A stretch of 43,785 bases of DNA from DASXYU01 sp036502295 (GTDB taxonomy: Bacteria > Actinomycetota > Actinomycetes > Mycobacteriales > Jatrophihabitantaceae): positions 1 to 43,785 of the forward strand of contig DASXYU010000084.1 in the NCBI GenBank assembly GCA_036502295.1. The letters are read 5' to 3'. The notes under the pieces were generated by a model that made no database searches, was not told the DNA's origin, and saw nothing but the letters and a program-made list of their open reading frames with translations. Positions 1 through 8,181 of the stretch are shown here, piece after piece (position 1 is the stretch's first letter; every line of letters begins with the position of its first letter). Both the position numbers and the translations under genes were made by a program.

Positions 1-359
<359 letters not shown>

Positions 360-600
360 AGGTTTGTTTGATACTGGTCCATCCGAGCTGGTCGTTGCTC
401 ACTGCCCATCCGGGAACGAAGTTCCGGGAATCAGCAGGAGCAGTTGTTGCTCGATGTACCAAAGGAATCGTTCCGTCCTCGGCGCGTCGAAACGCGTTTG
501 AAGACGAGACGAGAGTTATATATGGCACTAACTTTCGGCACGCTGTTGAGTTCTCAAGGAGCGGGCGCGCACCTTCTCAAGCCTCTCGGCTTGTTCAGGG
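360..600 (-). other. rRNA operon leader with boxA-like antitermination segment
   Basis: This stretch holds no gene. Read on the minus strand, it contains the sequence CTCCTTGAGAACTCAACAGC at about 543-562, which is typical of actinobacterial rRNA leaders and includes the boxA-like Nus-factor site. It is followed by an AT-rich run (around 518-523) and a region able to pair with sequence after 16S for RNase III processing. The assignment rests on resemblance to known actinobacterial rrn leaders. Confidence 0.7.
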
Positions 601-612
601 GCAACCTGCGTA

Positions 613-642
613 ACGCTACCCGGTCGGTGTCGTCCTGGTCAA
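613..642 (-). promoter_or_regulatory. rrn promoter, proximal (P2)
   Basis: On the minus strand TTGACC (642-637) is followed after 18 bp by TAGCGT (618-613), a good match to the housekeeping sigma pattern with a TAnnnT -10. It lies about 260 bp upstream of the 16S 5' end and upstream of the boxA-like segment, as expected for an rRNA promoter. Confidence 0.65.
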
Positions 643-778
643 ACTGGCCTGGACTCCGCCCGGTCTTCCCGCTTGGGGGCCTTCGCTCGATCGCTCTTAC
701 GAGCTTCCGGGGCGCCACCCGCTTGGGGGAACGTTCGCCGGGCCCCGCTCTCGCGGTTCCTCGCTGCGAACAAGATGA

Positions 779-808
779 ACAATAGCCACCGCCCGAAAGC
801 GGAGTCAA
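779..808 (-). promoter_or_regulatory. rrn promoter, distal (P1)
   Basis: On the minus strand TTGACT (808-803) is followed after 18 bp by TATTGT (784-779). The spacing equals that of the proximal promoter. Tandem promoters are usual for rRNA operons. The interval 643-778 between the two has no recognisable gene; it contains a short direct repeat (CGCTTGGGGG at about 669 and 719). Confidence 0.6.
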
Positions 809-882
809 ATCGGGGTTCCCTTCGGCGTTTCAGCCACAGATAGCGCGGTAGGGATCGCCTTACAGGCACGGATTATTCGGCA

Positions 883-2109
883 TTAGACAAGTCGAATAGC
901 GCGACGCTTGCCCACCGTGATGACACGTCCGATCAGTGTGCTTCTGGCGTGGTCGTAACCCTTGAGACGCTGTCCGTCCACCTTCACTGCGCCATCGTCG
1001 AGGGCCCGTCGTGCCTCGCTGCTGCTCTTCACCAGCCCCGCTGCCAGGAGGAGGGCCGGCAGGTGCACCGGATCGGCCTCCGGTAGCGCAAACGCGGGTG
1101 CGTCCTGCTGAACCTCGCCGCGTTTGAAGATGGCGTCAAACCGCTCCTCGGCAGTCGTGGCCTCATCGGCCCCGTGATACAGCGCAACGATCTCGTGGGC
1201 GACCCGTCGCTTCGCTTGGTTCGCTGTCGCTCCCCCGGCCTGGACCTGGACGCGCAGCTCTGCGACGTCACGCGGGTGCAGCGCGGTGCACAGTTCGGCG
1301 TAGAGGCCCACAACCGCGTCCGGGATGCTCATGAGCTTGCCGAACTGCTCCGCGGCCGGATCGCGAATCGCGACGTAGTTGCCGAGCGATTTGCCCATTT
1401 TCTCGATGCCATCGGTGCCGACGAGCAACGGCACGGTGAGGACGGCTTGTGGTGCCTGGCCCCGCGACTTCTGTAGTTCTCGTCCGACCAGATTGTTGAA
1501 TGTTTGGTCGGTGCCGCCGAGTTCGATATCGGCATGAATCGCCACGGAGTCGATGCCCTGCAGCAGCGGGTAGAAGAATTCGCTCAAGGTGATCGGCTGA
1601 TTGGCCGCGTAACGCTTGGCAAAGTCGTCACGTTCGAGCAGTTGGGCGACAGTGACCTGCCGCGTGTAGTCAAGCATCTCGGCGAGGTTCATGACTCCCA
1701 GCCAGTCTGAGTTGTTCACCACCTCTGCTCTGTCGCGGTCCAGGATCGTCATGACCTGATCGAAGTAGCTCTCCGCGTTCTCGACCACCTGTTCGGCGGA
1801 CTGAGCGACGCGGGTCGCGGTCTTGCCGGAAGGATCGCCCACCTGGCCGGTGAATCCACCGACCACGAGCACTGCGGTGTGGCCAAAGTCCTGGAACTGG
1901 CGCAACTTTCGCAGCACGACTGCGTGGCCGAGGGTGAGATCGCTGCCGGAGGGATCGATGCCCAGCTTCACTCGAAGCGGCCGCTTCTCCTTATCGGCAG
2001 CGACCAGACGCTCGGCGAGGCCGTCGGCCGGAAGGATCTGGGCCGCACCCGCCGCGAGCACCTCATAGGCGTCATGCAGATGGTCGGGCAGCTTGTCGAT
2101 GGGCGACAT
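883..2109 (-). CDS. tyrS: Tyrosyl-tRNA synthetase
   Basis: Charges tRNA-Tyr with tyrosine in the cytoplasm. The 408-aa product has the class I signature as GHAV at residues 61-64 and the KMSKS loop as KMGKS at 237-241. A C-terminal S4-like RNA-binding domain covers the last 60 residues or so. The LGIDPSGSDLTLGH start and overall length fit the TyrZ-like bacterial subfamily. The ATG at 2109 was chosen; an in-frame GTG at 2118 would add three residues. Its start is 26 bp from the divergent glycosylase gene. It lies upstream of the rRNA operon on the same strand, an arrangement seen in other actinobacteria. Confidence 0.96.
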   Translation of the reverse strand: MSPIDKLPDHLHDAYEVLAAGAAQILPADGLAERLVAADKEKRPLRVKLGIDPSGSDLTLGHAVVLRKLRQFQDFGHTAVLVVGGFTGQVGDPSGKTATRVAQSAEQVVENAESYFDQVMTILDRDRAEVVNNSDWLGVMNLAEMLDYTRQVTVAQLLERDDFAKRYAANQPITLSEFFYPLLQGIDSVAIHADIELGGTDQTFNNLVGRELQKSRGQAPQAVLTVPLLVGTDGIEKMGKSLGNYVAIRDPAAEQFGKLMSIPDAVVGLYAELCTALHPRDVAELRVQVQAGGATANQAKRRVAHEIVALYHGADEATTAEERFDAIFKRGEVQQDAPAFALPEADPVHLPALLLAAGLVKSSSEARRALDDGAVKVDGQRLKGYDHARSTLIGRVITVGKRRAIRLV

Positions 2110-2124
2110 GTCACTCACGGTGCA

Positions 2125-2130
2125 TAGTCT
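2125..2130 (+). promoter_or_regulatory. -10 element for a leaderless mpg transcript
   Basis: TAGTCT matches the actinobacterial TAnnnT -10 and ends 5 nt before the GTG start of the glycosylase gene. This suggests a leaderless mRNA starting at or next to the start codon. The same 26-bp gap must also hold the tyrS promoter. Confidence 0.45.
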
Positions 2131-2135
2131 GCCGT

Positions 2136-2717
2136 GTGGCCACGAAACCATTGCTGTCGGACGCGCCGGAGGTGGTGGCGCCGTCCTTGCTCGGGATGCG
2201 ATTGGTGAGTGAACTCGGCGGCGTGCGCGTATCGGCGCTGATCACAGAGGTTGAGGCCTACGGCGGAGTCGGGCTCGACGCCGCCTCACATTCGCATCGC
2301 GGTCGGACTCCCCGAAACGGCATCATGTTCGGCGCGTCCGGCTTGCTCTATGTGTATCGCTCATACGGCATGCACTGGTGCCTCAATGTGGTCACCGGCC
2401 CGGAGGGTGATGCATCCGCCGTTCTGCTCCGCGCGGGCGAGATCGTCGAAGGCGCCGAGGCCGCGCGGTCCCGTCGCGTGAAATGCCGGCGGGATAGAGA
2501 CCTGGCGCGCGGCCCAGGACGTCTCGCACAGGCGTTGGGAATCACCGGCGAACAGAACGGGATCGATCTGCTCTCACGCATTGGCCCGGTGCGTCTACGC
2601 CCCCGCGGCAGCGATGTGATACCGGTTCACGTTGCCGGTCCGCGTATCGGGATCAGCAAGGAGGTCGACCGTCCTTGGCGATTCTGGTGGGAGGGACATC
2701 CGACCGTGAGCCGGTGA
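2136..2717 (+). CDS. mpg: 3-methyladenine DNA glycosylase (AAG/MPG family)
   Basis: Removes alkylated purines from DNA in base excision repair. The 193-aa product has the family pattern EVEAY (38-42), with Glu40 and Tyr42 matching the catalytic glutamate and the intercalating-pocket tyrosine. It continues with SHxxRGRTPRN and LYVYRSYGMHWC (71-82). The GTG at 2136 has no Shine-Dalgarno but is preceded by a -10-like hexamer, consistent with leaderless translation. The stop codon TGA (2715-2717) lies in the left arm of a dispersed palindromic repeat. It is convergent with the oxygenase gene that ends the arginine operon. Length is typical. Confidence 0.94.
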   Translation: MATKPLLSDAPEVVAPSLLGMRLVSELGGVRVSALITEVEAYGGVGLDAASHSHRGRTPRNGIMFGASGLLYVYRSYGMHWCLNVVTGPEGDASAVLLRAGEIVEGAEAARSRRVKCRRDRDLARGPGRLAQALGITGEQNGIDLLSRIGPVRLRPRGSDVIPVHVAGPRIGISKEVDRPWRFWWEGHPTVSR

Positions 2718-2754
2718 CCTCGATACGGCCGGTGGCGCGGCCTACTCAATCACC
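2713..2754. repeat. Dispersed palindromic repeat, family A copy 1
   Basis: Arms GGTGA (2713-2717) and TCACC (2750-2754) enclose CTCGATACG...CTACTCAA, the same pattern as the copies at 14144 and elsewhere, with an inner GGCC/GGCC stem. It overlaps the mpg stop codon and fills the convergent mpg/oxygenase gap. It may act as a bidirectional terminator. Confidence 0.6.
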
Positions 2755-3816
2755 TCAGTTGCTGAGGCGGGCGGCTTCGCGACTCGCGTTGGGGTTGAGG
2801 TAGCCGCCTCGGGATCCGGCGAGCTTCTCTGCCAAGTGTTCGGCGACGGTCACCGGCTCGTAATGCGCAGGGTGCTCGGCATCGACGCAGCTGGGTAGTG
2901 TCGCGATGACGGCATCGATGTTGCCGTCATGGAAGAACGCGGCGGAGCGACGTGGCACGAGCGCTTCGTCCACGCGCGGCGGGGCAACCCGGTGCATCGT
3001 CGAGATCCACTGGTCGTTCGTCCATCTGGCGAGCGCGTCACCGAGATTGATCAGGAGCGCACCCGGTGCGGGCATGACCGGGTACCAGCCGCCTCCGCCG
3101 CCGGCCACGCCTTCATCGACGGGGGTACCCCCACTCTCGCCGAGGATCTCCAAGCCGGGGACGCGGTCAGCCCACAAGACGGTGACGATGCCGTAGTCGG
3201 TGTGGGCACCCATGCCGAGCTGGTCAGGTTCGAGTTCGACGTCCGGCGACGGCAGACGGTAGTTGTTCATTCGCAGCACGTCGATCGAGTGATCGGTGAA
3301 GGCGCCGAAGTAGTCGGTGCCGAGGCCGAGCGCCTCGCCGAAGATCCGCTCCATGGTGCGTGCGACACGCTGGGCCTCGGCGAAGTAGGCAGTCACTGCG
3401 GGCTCGAAGGACGGCACCTGTAGTGGGTAGAGGTTCGGCGTGTAGACGTCCTCAGGGAGGGCCAGGTCGGGATGGTCCGCTGCGCTGGTGCCGACGTTGA
3501 TGGCTTCGAAGAGGTCCGCGGCAGTGGCAAGGCCGAGACTGTTCGTGAGCGCCTCGGTGCGGGGAGGGGTGTAGCCGCGGTTGATACCGGGCGGGCAGCG
3601 GTACTGCAGCTTCGTCTCCAGGTCGAGGCCGAAGAAGCTGTCGAGGGCGGCGGCGAAGTCGTCGAGGACGCTCTGCGCGATGCCGTGGCCGGTGATCTGC
3701 ATGAAGCCGACCGTGCGCGCAGCAGAGTCCACTTGCTTGGCGACCTCTGCGCGGTCGCTTGAAATGTCGATGACGGGGACGTGAAGCTGCCCGTCCCGGA
3801 TCTGCGCACCGCTCAC
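2755..3816 (-). CDS. Isopenicillin-N-synthase-like 2-oxoglutarate/Fe(II) oxygenase
   Basis: A 353-aa member of the plant/fungal-type non-haem iron oxygenase family. It has the N-terminal DIOX_N region and a double-stranded beta-helix core. The iron ligands are visible as HTD (His205, Asp207) and His275. The R-x-S co-substrate motif is at 289-291 (RRS), followed by AFFHDGN. A Gly-rich stretch lies near 238-243. The GTG start at 3816 lies 12 bp after the argH stop, so it reads as the last gene of the arginine operon. The substrate cannot be inferred from sequence; a true penicillin pathway is not suggested because no partner genes are present. Confidence 0.88.
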   Translation of the reverse strand: MSGAQIRDGQLHVPVIDISSDRAEVAKQVDSAARTVGFMQITGHGIAQSVLDDFAAALDSFFGLDLETKLQYRCPPGINRGYTPPRTEALTNSLGLATAADLFEAINVGTSAADHPDLALPEDVYTPNLYPLQVPSFEPAVTAYFAEAQRVARTMERIFGEALGLGTDYFGAFTDHSIDVLRMNNYRLPSPDVELEPDQLGMGAHTDYGIVTVLWADRVPGLEILGESGGTPVDEGVAGGGGGWYPVMPAPGALLINLGDALARWTNDQWISTMHRVAPPRVDEALVPRRSAAFFHDGNIDAVIATLPSCVDAEHPAHYEPVTVAEHLAEKLAGSRGGYLNPNASREAARLSN

Positions 3817-3828
3817 CAGATCAGTGAA

Positions 3829-5316
3829 TCAGGCCCTTGTGACGAGATGGTTTCGAGACGCGAGCTTCGCGCGCTCCTCAGCCGCCGCATGTCTGAGCTC
3901 GGTGAGCTGCTCCCGAACTCTCTCGGGCGCTGTCCCGCCCCTGCCGTTACGAGACGCGACCGACCCTTCGGCGGTGAGGACGCTGCGTACGTCGGGCGTG
4001 AGGGCAGGAGAGATCGCAGCGAAATCCGCGTCGCTGAGCTCGTGCAGTTCGATGCCCAGCTCCTCGCAGCGGCGCACGCAGGCGCCGGCGAGTTCGTGCG
4101 CGACACGGAACGGCACGCCCTGCCGCACAAGCCACTCGGCGATATCGGTGGCGAGCGAGAAACCCTGCGGGGCGAGCTCGGCCATGCGCTCGGTGTTGAA
4201 GACGAGCGTCGCGATCATTCCGGTGAACGCGGGAAGGAGCACCTCAAGGGCGTCGACGGAGTCGAAGACCGGTTCCTTGTCCTCCTGCAGGTCGCGGTTG
4301 TAAGCGAGCGGCAGTGCCTTGAGCGTCGTGAGCAGACCGGCGAGGTTACCGACCAGGCGGCCTGCCTTGCCGCGAGCGAGCTCGGCGATGTCGGGGTTCT
4401 TCTTCTGCGGCATGATGCTCGACCCGGTCGACCACGAATCGTGCAGCCGGACGAAGCCGAATTCCTTCGTCGCCCAGAGGATGACCTCCTCGGCGAGACG
4501 GCTGATGTCGATGCCGATCTGCGCGGCGACGAAGGCGACTTCGGCCACGAAGTCGCGCGAGGCGGTGCCGTCGATTGAGTTCGCCGCAGAGCCGGCGAAG
4601 CCGAGCTCCCGGGCCACGAGTTCCGGGTCGAGGCCGAGGCTCTGGCCCGCGAGTGCGCCGCCGCCATAGGGCGATTCGGCCGCGACCCGGTCATGCCAGT
4701 CCGCGAGGCGGTCGACGTCACGCAGCAGCGCCCAGGCGTGAGCGAGCAGGTGGTGGCTGAGCAGGACGGGCTGTGCGTGCTGCAGATGTGTCCGTCCAGG
4801 CATGATCGCGCCGAGGTGCGTCTCGGCCTGGGCGGAGAGCGCCTCGATTAGCTCGAGGACAAGCGCGCTGACGATCACCGAGTGATCGAGCAGGTACCCG
4901 CGGAACAGCGTGGCGATTTGGTCGTTACGGGAGCGTCCTGCGCGCAGCTTGCCGCCGACATCCGCGCCGACCTCTGCGATGAGCAGCGCTTCGAGCGCTC
5001 CGTGTACGTCCTCGTCCTCGGGCTGGGGCCGAAGCTCACCGGCGACGTAGCGCGCTGCGAGGACGTCCAGGCCACCGTGCAGCACCTCCGCCTCGTTGTC
5101 GGTGAGCAGACCGGCGGCATGCAAAGCCTTGGCGTGCGCGTGTGAGCCGGCGATGTCGTAGAGGGCGAGACGCCAGTCGAAGTGCGTCGAGCGCGAGAGT
5201 GCCTCGAGCTCGGGTGAGGGGCCGCTTTCGAAGCGCCCTCCCCAGAGTTTTCCTGTGTTGGTCGCTTCGACACGCGGGCTCTGCCCGCTACTCAGCGACC
5301 GCGGGTCGTCAGTCAA
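3829..5316 (-). CDS. argH: Argininosuccinate lyase
   Basis: Last step of arginine synthesis: argininosuccinate to arginine plus fumarate. The family signature GSSIMPQKKNP is present, as are LWGGRF near the N-terminus and the HLQHAQP segment. The core is complete. The start is unclear because no start codon lies just before LWGGRF. The TTG at 5316 is chosen for its GGAG at the right distance; an ATG at 5337 is the alternative. Either start overlaps the argG end. The first residues (RSLSSGQSPRVEAT) and the tail (AAEERAKLASRN) are encoded by two copies of the dispersed palindrome, so both termini look repeat-derived. Confidence 0.93.
   Translation of the reverse strand: MTDDPRSLSSGQSPRVEATNTGKLWGGRFESGPSPELEALSRSTHFDWRLALYDIAGSHAHAKALHAAGLLTDNEAEVLHGGLDVLAARYVAGELRPQPEDEDVHGALEALLIAEVGADVGGKLRAGRSRNDQIATLFRGYLLDHSVIVSALVLELIEALSAQAETHLGAIMPGRTHLQHAQPVLLSHHLLAHAWALLRDVDRLADWHDRVAAESPYGGGALAGQSLGLDPELVARELGFAGSAANSIDGTASRDFVAEVAFVAAQIGIDISRLAEEVILWATKEFGFVRLHDSWSTGSSIMPQKKNPDIAELARGKAGRLVGNLAGLLTTLKALPLAYNRDLQEDKEPVFDSVDALEVLLPAFTGMIATLVFNTERMAELAPQGFSLATDIAEWLVRQGVPFRVAHELAGACVRRCEELGIELHELSDADFAAISPALTPDVRSVLTAEGSVASRNGRGGTAPERVREQLTELRHAAAEERAKLASRNHLVTRA
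3849..3886. repeat. Dispersed palindromic repeat, family A copy 2 (in argH 3' end)
   Basis: GGTTTCGAGACGCGAGC...GCTCCTCAGCCGCC has the family pattern, with an inner GCGAGC/GCGCGC stem. It is translated as the C-terminal tail of ArgH, beyond the conserved lyase core. Confidence 0.65.
5260..5300. repeat. Dispersed palindromic repeat, family A copy 3 (argG/argH junction)
   Basis: Perfect terminal arms GGTCGC (5260-5265) and GCGACC (5295-5300), plus an inner GCGGGC/GCCCGC stem. It lies just after the argG stop and is translated in frame as part of the ArgH N-terminus whichever of the available starts is used. Confidence 0.7.
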
Positions 5317-6721
5317 CGCCGGACTCCATGGCTGCATCGTCCAGGGCGGTGGTTTCGACAGGTTCAACCACCGTGTCATTGCTGGTGATGGCGGCAGCCT
5401 GCCCGCCCTCGATCGTGCCGAGGAGGTTCGCGCGTCCTCCGAGACGGTCGCTGTAGAGCTCCAGCTTGGCGCGACTGTCGGCGATGTCGAGGTTGCGCAT
5501 GGTGAGCTGCCCGATGCGGTCCAGTGGGCCGAAGGCGGCGTTCTCGGTGCGCTCCATGGAGAGCTTCTCCGGGTGGTAGGAGAAGTTCGGGCCGGTGGTG
5601 TTGAGGACGGAGTAGTCCTCGCCGCGACGCAGCCGCAGCGTCACCTCGCCGGTGACGACGGAGGCGACCCAACGCTGGATCGATTCGCGGAGCATGAACG
5701 ACTGCGGGTCGAACCAGCGCCCCTCGTAGAGCAGCCGTCCGAGCTTGCGTCCCTCGTTGTGATAGTTCGCCACCGTGTCTTCGTTGTGGATCGCGTTGAG
5801 CAGGCGCTCGTAGGCGATCCAGAGCAGCGCCATGCCCGGCGCCTCGTAGATGCCGCGAGACTTCGCCTCGATGATGCGATTCTCGATCTGGTCGCTCATG
5901 CCGAGTCCGTGGCGGCCACCGACGGCGTTCGCCTCCATGACCAGCGCGACTGGGTCGTCGAAGGCGACGCCGTTGATGGCGACGGGGCGTCCTGCATCGA
6001 AGCCGATGGTGACGTCCTCGCCGGCGATGGTGACCGCGGGGTCCCAGAACTTCACGCCCATGATCGGCTCGACGGTCTCGAGCGAGACGTCCAGATGCTC
6101 AAGGGTCTTGGCCTCGTGCGTCGCGCCCCAGATGTTGGCGTCGGTGGAGTAGGCCTTCTCCTTGCTGTCGCGGTAGGGCAGACCCTGCTCGGTGAGCCAC
6201 TGGCTCATCTCAGCGCGGCCGCCGAGTTCGTTGACGAAGTTGGCGTCGAGCCACGGCTTGTAGATACGCAGATTCGGGTTTGCGAGCAGGCCGTAGCGGT
6301 AGAAGCGCTCGATGTCATTGCCCTTGAAGGTCGAACCGTCGCCCCAGATGTGCACATCGTCGGAGTGCATAGCACGTACCAGCATCGTGCCGGTGACGGC
6401 GCGACCCAGCGGCGTGGTGTTGAAGTAGGTGCGTCCTCCGGAGCGGATGTGGAAGGCGCCGCAGGCGAGGGCGGCGAGCCCCTCCTCGACGAGTTCGCGT
6501 TTGCAGTCGACCGCGCGCGCGAGCTCGGCGCCGTACCGCAAGGCACGCGTCGGGACACCACTGATGTCGGGCTCGTCGTACTGCCCGATGTCAGCGGTGT
6601 ACGTGCAGGGCACTGCGCCCTTGCTGCGCATCCACGCCACAGCGACCGAGGTGTCGAGGCCGCCGGAGAAGGCGATGCCGACGCGCTCGCCGACGGGCAG
6701 GGAGGTCAGAACCTTGCTCAC
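5309..6721 (-). CDS. argG: Argininosuccinate synthase, long (E. coli-like, type 2) form
   Basis: Joins citrulline and aspartate using ATP to give argininosuccinate. The 470-aa product has the N-type ATP pyrophosphatase loop FSGGLDTS at 18-25. The body matches the longer E. coli-type subgroup (YTADIGQYDEPD, HIWGDGSTFKGNDIERFYRYG). The roughly 400-aa form is common in actinobacteria such as Mycobacterium. The GTG at 6721 has an AAGGAC ribosome site and follows argR by 12 bp. The C-terminal VVEPVETT is encoded by a dispersed palindrome, so the last 25 or so residues may be an added tail. Confidence 0.95.
   Translation of the reverse strand: MSKVLTSLPVGERVGIAFSGGLDTSVAVAWMRSKGAVPCTYTADIGQYDEPDISGVPTRALRYGAELARAVDCKRELVEEGLAALACGAFHIRSGGRTYFNTTPLGRAVTGTMLVRAMHSDDVHIWGDGSTFKGNDIERFYRYGLLANPNLRIYKPWLDANFVNELGGRAEMSQWLTEQGLPYRDSKEKAYSTDANIWGATHEAKTLEHLDVSLETVEPIMGVKFWDPAVTIAGEDVTIGFDAGRPVAINGVAFDDPVALVMEANAVGGRHGLGMSDQIENRIIEAKSRGIYEAPGMALLWIAYERLLNAIHNEDTVANYHNEGRKLGRLLYEGRWFDPQSFMLRESIQRWVASVVTGEVTLRLRRGEDYSVLNTTGPNFSYHPEKLSMERTENAAFGPLDRIGQLTMRNLDIADSRAKLELYSDRLGGRANLLGTIEGGQAAAITSNDTVVEPVETTALDDAAMESGVD
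5348..5372. repeat. Dispersed palindromic repeat, family A copy 4 (in argG 3' end)
   Basis: Short version with perfect 7-bp arms GGTGGTT (5348-5354) and AACCACC (5366-5372) around TCGACAGGTTC. Read on the minus strand in the argG frame it encodes VVEPVETT. Confidence 0.75.
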
Positions 6722-6733
6722 TGATGTCCTTCG

Positions 6734-7255
6734 TTAGGAGTGGGCTAGTGCGAGGAATCGTTTCACGAGGGCATCGCCGCCTTTGGGGTCGCGGGCGATC
6801 ATGAGGATCGTGTCATCACCGGCGACGGTACCGAGCACCTCGAGCAATCCGGCGCGGTCGATCGCACTTGCGAGAAAATTTGACGCACCCGGAGGCGTGC
6901 GGAGGACGACGAGGTTGGCACTGTTGTCGGCGCTGATCAGCAACTCGCCGAGCAGGCGAGCTAGCCGTTGCGGTGGATCGGCATCGGCGGCGCGTGAGGC
7001 GAGCGGAGTGCCGTCCTCAGGGACGACGTAGACGGGCAGGCCGCCATCCGGCGTCCTCAGCTTCACGGCGCCGAGCTCTTCGAGATCACGGCTCAGCGTC
7101 GCCTGGGTGACCTTGAAGCCCGCGTTTCGTAGTGCCTCGGCGAGCTCTGCCTGGGAACGGAGCTGTTGGGCGTTCAGGATCTCGACGATGCGCGCGTGGC
7201 GTGCCGCCTTCGAGTTGAACTCGTGGATCGTTGCCTTGACCGCCGGCTTGCTCAT
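6734..7255 (-). CDS. argR: Arginine repressor ArgR
   Basis: A 173-aa transcriptional regulator that binds arginine and represses arginine synthesis genes. The N-terminal winged helix-turn-helix domain contains SRDLEELG at 55-62. The C-terminal hexamerisation and arginine-binding domain contains the GDDT motif at 146-149. The ATG at 7255 overlaps the argF stop by one base (TGATG), so translation is coupled. An upstream in-frame start would overlap argF more. It sits inside the operon it should control, and candidate operators lie at the argC end. Confidence 0.95.
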   Translation of the reverse strand: MSKPAVKATIHEFNSKAARHARIVEILNAQQLRSQAELAEALRNAGFKVTQATLSRDLEELGAVKLRTPDGGLPVYVVPEDGTPLASRAADADPPQRLARLLGELLISADNSANLVVLRTPPGASNFLASAIDRAGLLEVLGTVAGDDTILMIARDPKGGDALVKRFLALAHS

Positions 7256-8181
7256 CACGCTCGCTCCAACAGCCACGTGAGGATGGCCTTCTGGGCGTGC
7301 AGGCGGTTCTCCGCCTCGTCCCAGACCGCGCTCTGCGGACCTTCGATGACTCCGTCGCTGATCTCCTTGCCGCGGTAGGCGGGAAGGCAGTGCAGCACGA
7401 TGGCGTCGTCTGCGGCGTGCGCGAGGGCGTCCTCGGTGATGGCGAAGGGACGGAACGGTGCCTCACGCTCGTCCTTCTCCGACTCCTGCCCCATCGAGAC
7501 CCAGGTGTCGGTGACAACGACGTCGGCGCCGTCCAGGGCTGCCTGTGGGTCGGTGGTGACGGTGACCGAGCCGCCGGTCTCCGCGGCGATGCGCCGTGCG
7601 GTGGCGATGATGTCGGTGTCGGGCAGATATTGCTCGGGGCCGGCGAGGCGGACGTGCATGCCCGCTGCGGCGCCACCCAGGGCGTAGGAGTTGGCCATGT
7701 TGTTTGCGGCGTCACCGAGGTAGCTGAAGATCAGCCCGGCGGTCTTGCCCGTGTGCTCACGGACGGTGAGGAGGTCCGCGAGGATCTGGCACGGGTGGAA
7801 TTCATCGGTGAGGGCGTTGATCACCGGCACGGTCGCGTGAGTCGCCATCTCCTCGATGCGATCCTGGCCGTAGGTGCGCCAAACGATCGCCGCGACCTGG
7901 CGGGTGATGACCCGCGTGACGTCCGCGATCGACTCCCGCTCCCCCACCTTCGCGAGGTTGTTGTCGATGACGATCGCCTGGCCGCCGAGTTCGGCGACAC
8001 CGACGGAGAAGCTGAGTTGAGTGCGCAGCGTGGGCTTGTCGAAGAGCAGCGCCACACCCTTGGGCCCGGTAAGCGGACGCTTCGCGTAGCGGTCTGCCTT
8101 GAGCGCGGCGGCGAGGTCGAGTACCTCGGCCAGTTCGGCAGGGTTCAGATCATCGTCGCGCAGGAAGTGGCGGAGACTCAT
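7255..8181 (-). CDS. argF: Ornithine carbamoyltransferase
   Basis: Converts ornithine and carbamoyl phosphate to citrulline. The 308-aa product has HPCQ at 129-132 (carbamoyl-phosphate site) and HCLPAYRGKE near the C-terminus (ornithine site). The carbamoyl-phosphate loop, STRTR in most homologues, reads PTLRTQ at 50-55, keeping the second Thr/Arg pair. The ATG overlaps the argD stop by four bases (ATGA). Position between argD and argR matches the usual actinobacterial operon. Confidence 0.95.
   Translation of the reverse strand: MSLRHFLRDDDLNPAELAEVLDLAAALKADRYAKRPLTGPKGVALLFDKPTLRTQLSFSVGVAELGGQAIVIDNNLAKVGERESIADVTRVITRQVAAIVWRTYGQDRIEEMATHATVPVINALTDEFHPCQILADLLTVREHTGKTAGLIFSYLGDAANNMANSYALGGAAAGMHVRLAGPEQYLPDTDIIATARRIAAETGGSVTVTTDPQAALDGADVVVTDTWVSMGQESEKDEREAPFRPFAITEDALAHAADDAIVLHCLPAYRGKEISDGVIEGPQSAVWDEAENRLHAQKAILTWLLERA

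Noticed and set aside
2755..3816. Part of a beta-lactam biosynthetic cluster
   Set aside because: Only the oxygenase fold matches; no peptide synthetase, acyltransferase or other pathway genes are near, and the gene sits in an arginine operon.
5255..6724. Long plus-strand open frame (489 codons) opposite argG
   Set aside because: It is the antisense shadow of argG in GC-rich DNA; its composition (runs of Val, Gly, Glu, Asp) matches no family and argG is clearly real.
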